Of a stretch of 64,000 bases of DNA, positions 47,425-56,375 are shown in pieces. Source of the stretch: Vreelandella halophila. Lineage in GTDB: Bacteria > Pseudomonadota > Gammaproteobacteria > Pseudomonadales > Oleiphilaceae. The notes beneath the pieces are model-generated. The model made no database searches and was not told where the DNA came from. It saw only the letters and a list, made by a program, of their open reading frames with translations. Location: NCBI RefSeq assembly GCF_019903425.1, contig NZ_JACHUZ010000011.1:1-64000 (forward strand), in the 5' to 3' direction. Numbering within the stretch: the stretch's first letter is position 1; each line of letters begins with the position of its first letter. A program made the position numbers and the translations under genes.

Positions 47425-48051
47425 GTGGACAACGACAGCATCAAGGGTGCCTATAAGCGTTACGCACCGGTGTACGACTGGGTGTTCGGGCTTGTGTTTC
47501 GGAACGGGCGGCATGTGGCCATGGATTCTCTTGAGTTTAAATCCGGTGACCAGGTTCTGGAACTGGGCGTGGGTACTGGCCTTTCGCTGCCGGAATACCC
47601 CGATGACGTGGACATCCACGTGACTGGCGTTGATATTTCACAGGACATGCTCGACAAGGCCGAAAAGCGCATCCAAAAGCACGGGCTGAACAACTGCGAG
47701 CTGTACAACATGGACGCCGAAGCGCTGGACTTCCCGGACAACAGCTTCGACAAGATCATGGTTCTGTACGTGCTCTCCGTGGTGCCCGATCCCTATAAGG
47801 TGATGAGTGAGGTCCGCAGGGTTGCCAAGCCGGGGGCGGACGTGATCTTCGTCAACCACTTCGCCAAGGAAAACCCCCTGGTCCGCCGGTTTGAATCCAC
47901 GCTTTCGCGCTGGGCCGCTCCCCTTGGGTTTGATCCGGATTTCCCCATGGAGCCGGTGCTTGAGAATGTGGGCCTGAACGTGGAGAAGATTGAGTCCGTG
48001 AACCTGTTCGGTTACTGGACTATGCTGCACGGTCGCTGCCCCGAAGAGTAA
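47425..48051 (+). CDS. Class I SAM methyltransferase, PmtA-like (phosphatidylethanolamine N-methyltransferase)
   Basis: 208 residues. IKGAYKRYAPVYDWVFG at the N-terminus is the Rhodobacter-type PmtA opening. The SAM motifs are VLELGVGTGLSLPEYP, VTGVDISQDMLDKAEKR, NMDAEALDFPDNSFDKIMVLYVLSVVPDP and VRRVAKPGADVIFVNHF. Members methylate PE stepwise towards phosphatidylcholine; related proteins methylate other substrates, so the function is probable, not proven. The start is GTG 47425 with GAGGGAG upstream. It may share its promoter region with the divergent unknown gene. Confidence 0.8.
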   Translation: MDNDSIKGAYKRYAPVYDWVFGLVFRNGRHVAMDSLEFKSGDQVLELGVGTGLSLPEYPDDVDIHVTGVDISQDMLDKAEKRIQKHGLNNCELYNMDAEALDFPDNSFDKIMVLYVLSVVPDPYKVMSEVRRVAKPGADVIFVNHFAKENPLVRRFESTLSRWAAPLGFDPDFPMEPVLENVGLNVEKIESVNLFGYWTMLHGRCPEE

Positions 48052-48076
48052 CACCAGCCCGCCGGGAGTCACGGCC

Positions 48077-48652
48077 ATGAATCGAGCGCTGTTCCCCCTC
48101 AACTCGGTGGTGCTTCCCGGCGGCCGCCTTCCCCTGCGGCTCTTCGAGCGCCGCTATATGGACATGCTGACCCATTCACTGCGCGCCCGGGAGCCTTTTG
48201 TACTGGTGCTTCTGGAACAAGGCGGCAGTGACACCCGGGCGGATGTCGCATTCCATCCCATTGGCTGTGAGGTCTCGGTGGTGGATTTCTCGCCGCTGGA
48301 GAATGGCTTCCTGGGCATTACGGTAGAGGGCCTGAGCAAGGTGTCCGTGGCACGGAACTGGCGGGAGACGGACGGCCTCAACCGTGGGGACGTGGTGGTT
48401 CTTCCTGAGGAGCCCCGAACGCCGACGCCGCTGCGTCACGAGGATCTTTCCGAGCTTCTGGCGGCGCTTTGCCGCCACCCTTCCGTGGCGGAACTCGATC
48501 TCAGTATTGATTACGACGATGCGCGTCAGGTCGGATGGCGGCTGACAGAGCTGCTGCCCATGGTCACTGAGCAGCGTCAGTCACTGGTGGAGATGGATGA
48601 TCCATTGGAGCGGCTGGAAATTCTTTCACGATTGGTCGAAGACATGGAATGA
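48077..48652 (+). CDS. LON peptidase substrate-binding domain protein
   Basis: 191 residues, a single LON N-terminal domain without AAA or protease parts. It opens ALFPLNSVVLPGGRLPLRLFERRYMDMLTHSLRAREPFVLVLL, the standard LON-N start, then GCEVSVVDFSPLENGFLGITVEGLSKV. A helical bundle closes the protein. Stand-alone proteins of this type are widespread and uncharacterised. It starts 25 bases after the PmtA-like gene. Its 3' end overlaps the convergent GGDEF-like gene by about 76 bases. Confidence 0.9.
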   Translation: MNRALFPLNSVVLPGGRLPLRLFERRYMDMLTHSLRAREPFVLVLLEQGGSDTRADVAFHPIGCEVSVVDFSPLENGFLGITVEGLSKVSVARNWRETDGLNRGDVVVLPEEPRTPTPLRHEDLSELLAALCRHPSVAELDLSIDYDDARQVGWRLTELLPMVTEQRQSLVEMDDPLERLEILSRLVEDME

Positions 48653-49632
48653 CCCGAACCGCCCAGGTGCCAGACCTGGTCTTGGCCTCGCTTTTGAGCC
48701 TCTCTGAGTGCCTGCTCACAGCGCTCACGCAGTGACTCCACCGAGTTTTCCCCGGGCGAGCGCGTTGTACAGCCGATGCTGGCCGTGATGCTTTCCACCG
48801 TGGGCCAGCGTGACTCGCCCAGCAGCCGCCGCACGCGTTCGGCGATCACCCGCAGTCCCTCTTCGGGGGTGAACGGCAGCAGCAGGACGAAGCGACCATC
48901 GCCCAGGTGGTAATGACTGTCTCCGGCCCGGATGGTGGTGCGCAGACTGCGACTGATGGCGGCACTGAGCCCGGACATTGCCTCCTCACCGTGAACGCCG
49001 GTGAGTTCCTCCCGGTGATCGATGCTCAGGAGGGCCAGTGACAGGGGGTGGCCTGTGGCCTCTGAGCGGCTGATCTCCCTGCTGAGGGTCTCGTTGAGGC
49101 TGCGCTCGTTGTAGGCCCCGGTTTCCGGGTCCACGATGGTCAGCGTGTCCACATAGCGGGCACTGGCATGGTAGTGGCGCGCGAACCAGCCGGCACCGGC
49201 GCCCAGCAACAGGGCAGTGCCGGCGAGCGCCAGCTGTTCCTGCGCCGGCAGATTCCAGGCCGCCACCAGGCTGAGAAGCAGGCCGACTGTACAGAGAGCG
49301 CCTGCCTGGTGGACCCTGAGGAGCAGGAAAGCCGCCATCAGCAACGGATAGAGCCAGTAGAAGGCGAGCGAGGGTTCCCGGGCGATGGCCTGGAGGATGG
49401 TGATGGCCATCAGAACCAGGATCAGAAGGTGGCTGCGGGTCTGCAGCTGGCGGTGTCGCCGGATCATGGTGACGGCGATGCCGGCGATCGCCAGGGCAGC
49501 AATGGCCAGGCCGCAGAAGAAGAGCTCATAGAATCCGTAGCGCAGGCTGCGCTCTGCCAAAACCATGAAGCACAGTAGCATCAGCGCATAGGCAACGCTG
49601 TTGGTGCGGGTACGCAGTGCGGTTTCAGTCAT
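48577..49632 (-). CDS. Membrane protein with degenerate GGDEF domain (second of a tandem pair)
   Basis: 351 residues. About five to six membrane helices (residues ~14-150) precede a GGDEF-fold domain (DPETGAYNERSLNETLSREISRSEATGHPLSLALLSID ... ITASIGCTT...EQALREAQKRG). The signature is replaced: YHL-GDGRF-VLLLP at residues 241-250 where GGDEF is expected, so cyclase activity is unlikely. The C-terminal ~20 residues (Ser/Arg/Asn-rich) come from antisense of the LON-domain gene. The ATG at 49632 overlaps the upstream paralogue by eight bases. Confidence 0.82.
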   Translation of the reverse strand: MTETALRTRTNSVAYALMLLCFMVLAERSLRYGFYELFFCGLAIAALAIAGIAVTMIRRHRQLQTRSHLLILVLMAITILQAIAREPSLAFYWLYPLLMAAFLLLRVHQAGALCTVGLLLSLVAAWNLPAQEQLALAGTALLLGAGAGWFARHYHASARYVDTLTIVDPETGAYNERSLNETLSREISRSEATGHPLSLALLSIDHREELTGVHGEEAMSGLSAAISRSLRTTIRAGDSHYHLGDGRFVLLLPFTPEEGLRVIAERVRRLLGESRWPTVESITASIGCTTRSPGENSVESLRERCEQALREAQKRGQDQVWHLGGSGHSMSSTNRERISSRSNGSSISTSD

Positions 49633-50455
49633 GGCCCGCGCCTCCGGCGTCCGTCCATGTCAGCGTCCGGCCGCCCCCCTGTTTCTCGGCCCGGCGCAGG
49701 GTTTCCTGGGCCTTTTCCGAAAGGCTGCGGGCATCATCACCCACATTGGCGCCCACCACGCCGGCCGAGAGCGTCAGCTCCATCCCTTCACGGGAGAGCA
49801 TGTCCCGGGCTTGGTCGCGGATCGCCTCTATCGTCTGGACGGAATCGGGCGTCGCGGTGGCAGGCAGCACGATGATGAAGCCAGCCTCATCACTACGGTA
49901 GTAGCTGTCGAAGTCCCTAAGGGAGCGATGCAGCAGGCGGCCGAGCCGCACCATCAGGTTGCTCTGGTCCTGTTCCGGCAACGGGGTTTCGGGGTCATCA
50001 AGATGCAGGATACCTACGGTCACCGGTGTGCCTTCGCGTTCCCCGCGCCGGATCTCACGGTTGAGGTCGCTGTCGAGGTAGTCCCGGGTGGAGGCCAGGG
50101 TGAGTGAGTCGGTACGCCGCAGCGGGGCAAGCTGGGCGGCCTTGTACTCGCGCAGGTAAACGAATACCGCAGCCAGTCCGGTGGCAAGGATCAGCATGGG
50201 CACGAACTGGTGGCGGGCCATGCCAAGCTCGGGGGACAGGCCCAGGCTGAGTGTGCCGATGAGGAATAGCGCGCAGCCGGCGCCGGCCAGCCACAGGCCC
50301 CAGCCGGCAAACAGTGCCAGCGGCACCAGGAACGCCACAGGCGTCAGCCAGGGCCAGTGCCCGGCGAAGACCGCCAGAGTCAGAAGCAACAGCAGCAGGG
50401 ATCCGGCCCGCAGCGTCCACCGCAGTGGCAGGGGCATTGTTGTTTCCGTTTCCAT
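49625..50455 (-). CDS. Membrane protein with degenerate GGDEF domain (first of a tandem pair)
   Basis: 276 residues. Three to four membrane helices (residues ~17-100, very Leu-rich) lead into a GGDEF-like domain (DSLTLASTRDYLDSDLNREIRRGEREGTPVTVGILHLDD ... LTLSAGVVG...AQETLRRAEKQGG). In place of GGDEF stands DEAGF (residues 189-193, in YYRS-DEAGF-IIVLP), so catalysis is unlikely. ATG 50455 has GGGAG upstream; longer frames run into proA antisense and are rejected. Divergent from proA and overlapping the next GGDEF-like gene. Confidence 0.82.
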   Translation of the reverse strand: METETTMPLPLRWTLRAGSLLLLLLTLAVFAGHWPWLTPVAFLVPLALFAGWGLWLAGAGCALFLIGTLSLGLSPELGMARHQFVPMLILATGLAAVFVYLREYKAAQLAPLRRTDSLTLASTRDYLDSDLNREIRRGEREGTPVTVGILHLDDPETPLPEQDQSNLMVRLGRLLHRSLRDFDSYYRSDEAGFIIVLPATATPDSVQTIEAIRDQARDMLSREGMELTLSAGVVGANVGDDARSLSEKAQETLRRAEKQGGGRTLTWTDAGGAGHD

Positions 50456-50508
50456 GATCAGCTCCCGGTGTTGCAATGCGAGGCTGTATCCGCTGCCCCA
50501 CGCACGGG

Positions 50509-50514
50509 TATAAT
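50509..50514 (+). promoter_or_regulatory. proA promoter -10
   Basis: A perfect TATAAT lies 57 bases before the proA ATG, in the context GGGTATAATAG. No convincing -35 is placed 16-18 bases upstream. It sits in the 115-base gap shared with the divergent GGDEF-like gene. Confidence 0.5.
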
Positions 50515-50570
50515 AGCCTACTTTTCCCGCAGAGCCCTGAAAACAGATGCGGAATCCGATTGGGAGGGAT

Positions 50571-51827
50571 ATGAGCACAGAATCCATGATGCGGGCCCTG
50601 GGCGAACAGGCCAGGGCGGCAAGCCGCGAACTGGCCCGTTCCAGTACCGGCATGCGTAATGAGGCCCTTCTTGCCACAGCCCGGGCGCTTGATGCCAGCC
50701 GGGAGACGCTGCAGGTGGAGAATCGGAAAGACCTGGAAGTGGGCCGTGAAAAGGGGCTTGATGAGGCCATGCTGGACCGGCTGGCGCTCACTGGTGGGCG
50801 CATCGATACCATGATCGAGGGCCTGCGCCAGATCGCCGGGCTCACGGATCCGGTGGGGGTGATCACGGACATGGAATATCGCCCGTCCGGTATCCAGGTC
50901 GGGCGCATGCGGGTGCCGCTCGGGGTGATCGGCATCATCTACGAGTCCCGTCCCAACGTCACCGTGGATGCGGCCAGTCTCTGCATCAAATCCGGCAACG
51001 CCACGGTTCTGCGTGGTGGCTCCGAGGCCTCGCACTCGAATCAGGCCATTGCCGGATGCGTGGCGCAGGGGCTGCGGGAAGCTGGCCTGCCCGAGACCGG
51101 GGTGCAGGTGGTCGGAACCACCGACCGCGAGGCCGTGGGTCACCTGATCCGGATGCCGGAGTATGTGGATGTGATCGTCCCCCGTGGTGGTAAGAGCCTG
51201 ATCGAACGCATCAGCAATGAGGCATCGGTGCCCGTCATCAAGCACCTGGACGGCATCTGCCACAGTTTCCTGGACCGTGATGCGGATCCGGAGAAGGCCG
51301 TGAGCGTGACGGTCAATGCCAAGACCCAGCGTTACGGCACTTGCAACACCCTGGAAACCCTGCTGGTGGACGCCCCCGTGGCCGAATCCCTGCTGCCACC
51401 CATCGCGGAGCAGCTCCGTGGCATTGGCGTGGAGCTGCGGGGCTGTGCCGCTGCCTGCAAAATCCTGCCGGAGGCTGGAGAAGCGTCGGAGGAGGACTGG
51501 GCCACGGAGTACCTGGCTCCCGTTCTGTCCATCCGGGTGGTGGACGGGCTGGATGAGGCCATGGCGCACATCAACCGTTACAGCTCCCAGCATACTGACA
51601 GTATCATTACCGAGAACTACACCCGGGCCCGGCGCTTTCTGACGGAGGTGGATTCAAGTTCCGTGATGGTCAACGCCTCCACGCGTTTCGCGGACGGCTT
51701 TGAGTACGGGCTGGGCGCCGAGATCGGCATCTCCACCGACAAGCTCCACGCTCGGGGCCCGGTAGGGCTGGAGGGGCTGACCAGCCAGAAATACGTTGTA
51801 TTCGGGGATGGCCATGTCCGTGAATGA
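50571..51827 (+). CDS. proA: Glutamate-5-semialdehyde dehydrogenase (gamma-glutamyl phosphate reductase)
   Basis: NADPH-dependent second step of proline synthesis. Aldehyde-dehydrogenase fold: [39 protein letters not shown], then [15 protein letters not shown], the catalytic Cys in [13 protein letters not shown], and the C-terminal [33 protein letters not shown]. 418 residues (E. coli 417). ATG 50571 has GGGAGGGAT upstream. proB is not in the window; nadD follows. Confidence 0.98.
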   Translation: MSTESMMRALGEQARAASRELARSSTGMRNEALLATARALDASRETLQVENRKDLEVGREKGLDEAMLDRLALTGGRIDTMIEGLRQIAGLTDPVGVITDMEYRPSGIQVGRMRVPLGVIGIIYESRPNVTVDAASLCIKSGNATVLRGGSEASHSNQAIAGCVAQGLREAGLPETGVQVVGTTDREAVGHLIRMPEYVDVIVPRGGKSLIERISNEASVPVIKHLDGICHSFLDRDADPEKAVSVTVNAKTQRYGTCNTLETLLVDAPVAESLLPPIAEQLRGIGVELRGCAAACKILPEAGEASEEDWATEYLAPVLSIRVVDGLDEAMAHINRYSSQHTDSIITENYTRARRFLTEVDSSSVMVNASTRFADGFEYGLGAEIGISTDKLHARGPVGLEGLTSQKYVVFGDGHVRE

Positions 51828-51839
51828 CCAGGAGCCGGC

Positions 51840-52484
51840 ATGCTGCACGTGATGCTGGGTGGCACCTTTGACCCCGTCCACAATGGCCATCTGCGGATGG
51901 CGGTGGAACTGCATGAACGTCTTGAGGGGGCCCGGATCCGGCTCCTGCCCTGCCACCGCCCGCCGCACCGTGATCAGCCAGGAGCCGAGGGCGACACCCG
52001 GCTGGGCATGCTGCGGGATGCGGTGGCGGAAGAGCCGGGGCTTATGGTGGATTCCCGTGAACTGGACCAGGACCGGGTGTCCTATAGCGGGGAAACACTC
52101 CAGCAGCTGCGCTCCGAGCTGGGGGCGCAAACGCCGCTGGCGATGGTCGTGGGAACCGACGCTTTCAATACCCTTGATCAGTGGCGTGGCTGGATGCAAC
52201 TGCCTGAGCTCGCCCATATAATCGTGGTCAACAGACCCGGATTTCCTCTGGCGCCAACGGAGCCCGTTGCAGCCATGCTGCAGGAACGCCGGGCAGCGGA
52301 CGCGGCTGATCTCCAGCACAATGCCAGTGGTTCCATCCTGGTGATGGAGCTGCCGCTGCTGGAGATTGCGGCCACGGAAGTCCGGAGCCGGGCCGCTGCC
52401 GGGCGATCAATCCGCTACCTGGTGCCGGACGCGGTCTGGCGGACCATTCGGGATCAGGGGCTGTATCGACTTGAAACAGGATGA
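51840..52484 (+). CDS. nadD: Nicotinate-mononucleotide adenylyltransferase
   Basis: Makes deamido-NAD from NaMN and ATP. The nucleotidyltransferase opening is VMLGGTFDPVHNGHLRMA (HxGH), followed by LPCHRPPHRD, VSYSGETLQQLRSE and VVGTDAFNTLDQWRGWMQLPELAHIIVVNRPG. The C-terminal LLEIAATEVRSRAAAGRSIRYLVPDAV holds the ISSTxIR-type motif in altered form. 214 residues (E. coli 213). It starts 12 bases after proA and overlaps the rsfS region at its stop. Confidence 0.96.
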   Translation: MLHVMLGGTFDPVHNGHLRMAVELHERLEGARIRLLPCHRPPHRDQPGAEGDTRLGMLRDAVAEEPGLMVDSRELDQDRVSYSGETLQQLRSELGAQTPLAMVVGTDAFNTLDQWRGWMQLPELAHIIVVNRPGFPLAPTEPVAAMLQERRAADAADLQHNASGSILVMELPLLEIAATEVRSRAAAGRSIRYLVPDAVWRTIRDQGLYRLETG

Positions 52485-52486
52485 TT

Positions 52487-52837
52487 ATGGAATCTGAACA
52501 ACTGAAGTCACTGGCGGTGGATGCCGTCGAATCAATGAAGGGCCAGGACGTGGCTGTACTGGACGTGCGCGACCGTACCAGCATGACGGATTACATGGTC
52601 ATCGTCTCGGGCAACTCCAATCGCCATATCCATTCGCTGGCCGAGGAAGTGGTGCAGCGCGCCAAGCAGGAAGCGGACAGCAAGCCGAAACTCGAGGGCG
52701 GTGAAACCAGCGATTGGGTGCTGGTGGACATGGGTGACGTGATCGTTCACCTGATGCTGCCGGCGACCCGTGAGTTCTACGACCTGGAACGGTTCTGGCG
52801 GGATGCTCCGGGGCTGGGCGTCTCGGGTACGGAGTAG
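52487..52837 (+). CDS. rsfS: Ribosome silencing factor RsfS
   Basis: Binds L14 and blocks subunit joining in starvation. Core motifs KGQDVAVLDVRDRTSMTDYMVIVSGNSNRHIHSLAEEVV, WVLVDMGDVIVHLMLPATREFYDLERFWRDAP are diagnostic. 116 residues from ATG 52487, chosen because AGGA lies five bases upstream. The ATG at 52481 overlaps the nadD stop (ATGA) and would add two residues. First member of the conserved rsfS-rlmH-mrdA-rodA block. Confidence 0.96.
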   Translation: MESEQLKSLAVDAVESMKGQDVAVLDVRDRTSMTDYMVIVSGNSNRHIHSLAEEVVQRAKQEADSKPKLEGGETSDWVLVDMGDVIVHLMLPATREFYDLERFWRDAPGLGVSGTE

Positions 52838-52838
52838 C

Positions 52839-53312
52839 ATGCATCTGAAGGTCATCAGCGCCGGGCAGAAGCTGCCCGACTGGCTCAACGCGGGCTTTGA
52901 AGAGTACCGTAGGCGTTTTCCCCGAGAGATGCGGCTGGAACTGACGGAAGTCCCCCTCGGAGGCCGGGGGCGGCAGGCCGATACGGCACGCGCGGTTCGG
53001 GATGAAGGCGACCGGATGCTGAAGGCGCTGCGTGGTCCCGAATGGGTGATCGCCCTTGAGATTGACGGTCGCCAGTGGTCCACGGAGAAACTCGCGGAGC
53101 GCCTTGAGCACTGGCGCATGGAGGGGCAGGACGTTGCCTTCCTGATCGGTGGGCCGGAAGGGCTCTCGGATGCGTGCCGGGAGCGTGCCAACCAGACCTG
53201 GTCACTGTCGCCTCTGACGCTTCCCCATCCACTGGTGCGGGTGATGCTGGCGGAGCAGCTCTATCGCGCCTGGAGCATCAACTGCAACCACCCTTACCAC
53301 AGGGCCGGCTGA
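52839..53312 (+). CDS. rlmH: 23S rRNA (pseudouridine(1915)-N3)-methyltransferase RlmH
   Basis: SPOUT-class knotted methyltransferase acting on m3Psi1915 in helix 69. MHLKVISAGQKLPDWLNAGFEEYRRRFP at the start, then FLIGGPEGLSDACRERANQTWSLSPLTLPHPLVRVMLAEQLYRAWSI and the end NHPYHRAG are family-perfect. 157 residues (E. coli 155). GGAG precedes ATG 52839, one base after the rsfS stop. Confidence 0.97.
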   Translation: MHLKVISAGQKLPDWLNAGFEEYRRRFPREMRLELTEVPLGGRGRQADTARAVRDEGDRMLKALRGPEWVIALEIDGRQWSTEKLAERLEHWRMEGQDVAFLIGGPEGLSDACRERANQTWSLSPLTLPHPLVRVMLAEQLYRAWSINCNHPYHRAG

Positions 53313-53314
53313 CC

Positions 53315-55225
53315 ATGAGCTGGGGAACGCTCCGCAATACCGGTCAGGAACGGGAGCTCTTCCAGCGAAGGTCGTTCGTAGCGGTCATAGCAGTGCTCAT
53401 AGTGATCGGGGTTCTGATCGGGCGCTTCTATTATCTCCAGGTCATCGAGCATGAGACTTACTCTACGATCTCTGACCGCAACCGCCTTCAGGTGCAGCCG
53501 GTGCCTCCCACCCGCGGACTGATCTATGACCGCAATGGTGTACTTCTGGCGGAAAACCGGCCGGTTTTCAGCCTGACGGTTATTCCGGAGCAGGTATCGG
53601 ACATGGATGCCCTGATCGGTGAGATCCGGGATATTGTGGATGTTCGCCCGGAGGATGTTGAGAACTTCCGGCAGCGGATGGATGAACGGCGCCGACCCTT
53701 CGAGCCCGTGCCACTGCGCTACCATCTGACCGAAGCCGAAATGGCCCGGCTCGCGGTGAACCGCCACAGCCTGCCCGGTGTGGAAATGGAAGCACGGCTG
53801 GTGCGGTACTATCCCTATGGCCGGCTGACCTCCCATGTACTGGGTTACGTGGGCAGGATCAATGAGCAGGATGCGCGACGCATCGACCAGGTGGCATATG
53901 CGGGGACCCATTACATCGGCAAGACTGGCCTTGAGCGGGTCTATGAGGAAGAGCTGCACGGTGAGGTGGGGTACCAGAATGTCGAGACCAATGCCCGTGG
54001 TCGCGTAATGCGGGTGCTGGAACGAGAGGATCCGAGCCCCGGGCGGGATCTGACCCTGAGCCTGGACATCCGGCTTCAGCAGGTGGCCCAGGAGGCTCTG
54101 GGCGATCGGCGGGGTGCGGTTGTGGCCATCAATCCGGAAACCGGTGGGTTGCTCGCCCAGGTCAGTACGCCGGGTTTTGACACCAACAAATTCGTCACCG
54201 GCATTGATCACAAGAGTTACGCCGCGTTGCGCGACTCGCCTGACAAGCCCCTGTTCAACCGCGCCACCCGCGGCCAGTACCCGCCGGGGTCCACCATCAA
54301 GCCCATGATGGCGCTGGCCGGGCTGGCGTCGGATACCGTGACCAAGTCCGAAATTGTCCATGACCCTGGTTACTATCAACTGCCCAACAGCAGTCAGGTC
54401 TTTCGCAACTGGAAGCGGCAGGGGCATGGGGATACCACCCTCTATGACGCCATTGTGCTTTCCAGTGATACCTACTTCTACAAGATGGCCTACGAAATGG
54501 GCGGCAGCAGGATGGCCGATTATCTGGGACGCTTTGGTTTTGGCTCCGTGACGTCGCTTGATGTGCGGGATGAGCGCTCCGGGATTCTGCCGAGCCCTGA
54601 GTGGAAGCGCCGCGTTCACGACGCGCCCTGGTATCCGGGGGATTCGGTGAACATGGGGATTGGCCAGGGCTATTTCCTCTCCACGCCCCTGCAGCTGGCC
54701 GCCACCACCAGCGTGCTCGCCAACCGCGGGGAGCGGCACCCGCCCCGGCATCTGCGCTACATCGATGGCAATATCCCGGCACAGCACCTACTGCCGGACA
54801 TTGTCCGCCCGCCCGTCGATATGGGGAGCGAATCGGACTGGGAATACGTGATCAATGCCATGGAGGATGTGGTGCATGGCTCCGAGGGCACGGCGCGCCG
54901 CATCAGCCCGGGCCTCAATTACCGTATGGCCGGCAAGACCGGAACCTCTCAGGTCTTCAGCCTGGATGGTGAGGAGTACGATGAGGATGAGGTTGCCGAA
55001 CGCATGCGGGATCATGCCCTGTTTGTGGCCTTTGCACCTGCTGATGATCCGGAAATTGTTGTGTCTGTACTGGTTGAGAACGGCGGCAGTGGCAGTGCCA
55101 CGGCGGCGCCGGTGGCACGCCAGGTAACAGATGCCTGGATCAATGGTTTCCCGGACGTACTGACCAGACAGGCCCTGCCTGGAAGTATGGAGAGTGATGG
55201 CGGGACCGCGGGAGGTCAGCCATGA
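53315..55225 (+). CDS. mrdA: Peptidoglycan D,D-transpeptidase MrdA (PBP2)
   Basis: Elongasome class B transpeptidase, partner of RodA. One N-terminal anchor (SFVAVIAVLIVIGVLIGRFYYLQV) precedes the pedestal (PPTRGLIYDRNGVLLAENRPVFSLTVIPE) and the catalytic domain. Active-site motifs are S326-K329 (PPGSTIKPM), SSDTYFYK and AGKTGTSQ. 636 residues (E. coli 633). ATG 53315 lies two bases after the rlmH stop. It overlaps rodA by four bases. A second PBP, FtsI, is at 15072-16811. Confidence 0.97.
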   Translation: MSWGTLRNTGQERELFQRRSFVAVIAVLIVIGVLIGRFYYLQVIEHETYSTISDRNRLQVQPVPPTRGLIYDRNGVLLAENRPVFSLTVIPEQVSDMDALIGEIRDIVDVRPEDVENFRQRMDERRRPFEPVPLRYHLTEAEMARLAVNRHSLPGVEMEARLVRYYPYGRLTSHVLGYVGRINEQDARRIDQVAYAGTHYIGKTGLERVYEEELHGEVGYQNVETNARGRVMRVLEREDPSPGRDLTLSLDIRLQQVAQEALGDRRGAVVAINPETGGLLAQVSTPGFDTNKFVTGIDHKSYAALRDSPDKPLFNRATRGQYPPGSTIKPMMALAGLASDTVTKSEIVHDPGYYQLPNSSQVFRNWKRQGHGDTTLYDAIVLSSDTYFYKMAYEMGGSRMADYLGRFGFGSVTSLDVRDERSGILPSPEWKRRVHDAPWYPGDSVNMGIGQGYFLSTPLQLAATTSVLANRGERHPPRHLRYIDGNIPAQHLLPDIVRPPVDMGSESDWEYVINAMEDVVHGSEGTARRISPGLNYRMAGKTGTSQVFSLDGEEYDEDEVAERMRDHALFVAFAPADDPEIVVSVLVENGGSGSATAAPVARQVTDAWINGFPDVLTRQALPGSMESDGGTAGGQP

Positions 55226-56367
55226 GACAGGAATTCGTACGCCAGATCGCCATGGATCCGGACTACCTGCAGCGTCGTGGCGGCTGGCTGAGCCGTCTGC
55301 ACCTGGATCCCTGGCTGCTCCTGCTGCTGATGCTCATCATGGGGTTCGGGCTGGTGGTTCTCTACAGTGCGGGGGAAAATGGCATGGCCATTGTCCGGAG
55401 TCAGGCGCTGCGCATTGGTGTGGGATTGCTGGTGATGCTGTTCTTTGCGCAGTTGGATCCCATGCTCTATCGGCGTTGGTCGCCCTGGCTGTATCTGGCG
55501 GGCATCGTCGCTCTGGTGCTGGTTCTGCTTTTCGGCGCCGGCGCCCAGGGCGCGCAACGCTGGCTGGCGCTACCCGGGCTGCCGCGCTTCCAGCCATCGG
55601 AGGCCATGAAGATAGGTGTTCCGCTGATGGTGGCCTGGTTCCTTTCACAGCTGGTGCTGCCTCCCCGGCTGTTACCGATTCTCATGGCTCTGGTCCTGAC
55701 GGCGTTGCCCGGAGCACTGATTATTGCGCAGCCGGATCTGGGGACGGCGGTGCTCGTCATTGCATCCGGCTTGGCGGTGCTGTTTCTCGCGGGACTGAGC
55801 TGGAAGTTGATCATGCTGATGGTGACGGCGGGAGGGGCTTCCATTCCCGTACTCTGGCTTTTTGTGATGCGTGATTACCAGAAGGAGCGCGTGCTGACCC
55901 TGTTGAACCCCGGTAGTGACCCGCTCGGGGCGGGCTGGAACATCACCCAGTCCAAGGCCGCAATCGGCTCTGGAGGGCTGCACGGCAAGGGATGGGGCGA
56001 GGGAACCCAGTCTCACCTGGATTTCCTGCCGGAAAGCCACACGGATTTCATACTTGCGGTTCTGGCCGAAGAGTTTGGTTTTATCGGTGTAACCTTTCTG
56101 CTGGCGCTGTACGCGCTGGTTGTAGTTCGCAGTTTGTTTATCGCCTCTGCGGCCCAGACCTCTTTCAGTCGGCTTCTCTCCGGAGGTCTGGCCATAATTT
56201 TCTTTATGTATGTGGTGGTTAACGTGGCCATGGTCAGTGGACTGATGCCGGTGGTAGGGGTGCCGCTGCCGCTGGTTAGTTTCGGCGGCACATCAATCGT
56301 GACGCTGCTGGCGGGCTTCGGTATTCTGATGGCTGTCCATACCCACCGACGTATGCTGGAGTCCTGA
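55222..56367 (+). CDS. rodA: Rod shape-determining SEDS glycosyltransferase RodA
   Basis: SEDS-family polymerase for lateral wall growth, working with MrdA. About ten membrane helices. Motifs are GAGAQGAQRWLALPGLPRFQPSEAMKIGVPLM, IIAQPDLGTAVLVIASGLAVLF (with the catalytic-type Asp), NPGSDPLGAGWNITQSKAAIGSGGLHGKGWGEGTQSHLDFLPESHTDFILAVLAEEFG and GVPLPLVSFGGTSIV. 381 residues (E. coli 370). Paralogue of FtsW in the dcw cluster. Confidence 0.97.
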   Translation: MRQEFVRQIAMDPDYLQRRGGWLSRLHLDPWLLLLLMLIMGFGLVVLYSAGENGMAIVRSQALRIGVGLLVMLFFAQLDPMLYRRWSPWLYLAGIVALVLVLLFGAGAQGAQRWLALPGLPRFQPSEAMKIGVPLMVAWFLSQLVLPPRLLPILMALVLTALPGALIIAQPDLGTAVLVIASGLAVLFLAGLSWKLIMLMVTAGGASIPVLWLFVMRDYQKERVLTLLNPGSDPLGAGWNITQSKAAIGSGGLHGKGWGEGTQSHLDFLPESHTDFILAVLAEEFGFIGVTFLLALYALVVVRSLFIASAAQTSFSRLLSGGLAIIFFMYVVVNVAMVSGLMPVVGVPLPLVSFGGTSIVTLLAGFGILMAVHTHRRMLES

Positions 56368-56375
56368 CCCTGCCC

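Noticed and set aside
50456-50938. N-terminal extension of the first GGDEF-like gene
   Set aside because: It runs antisense through proA; the ATG at 50455 has its own Shine-Dalgarno and leads into the membrane segment.
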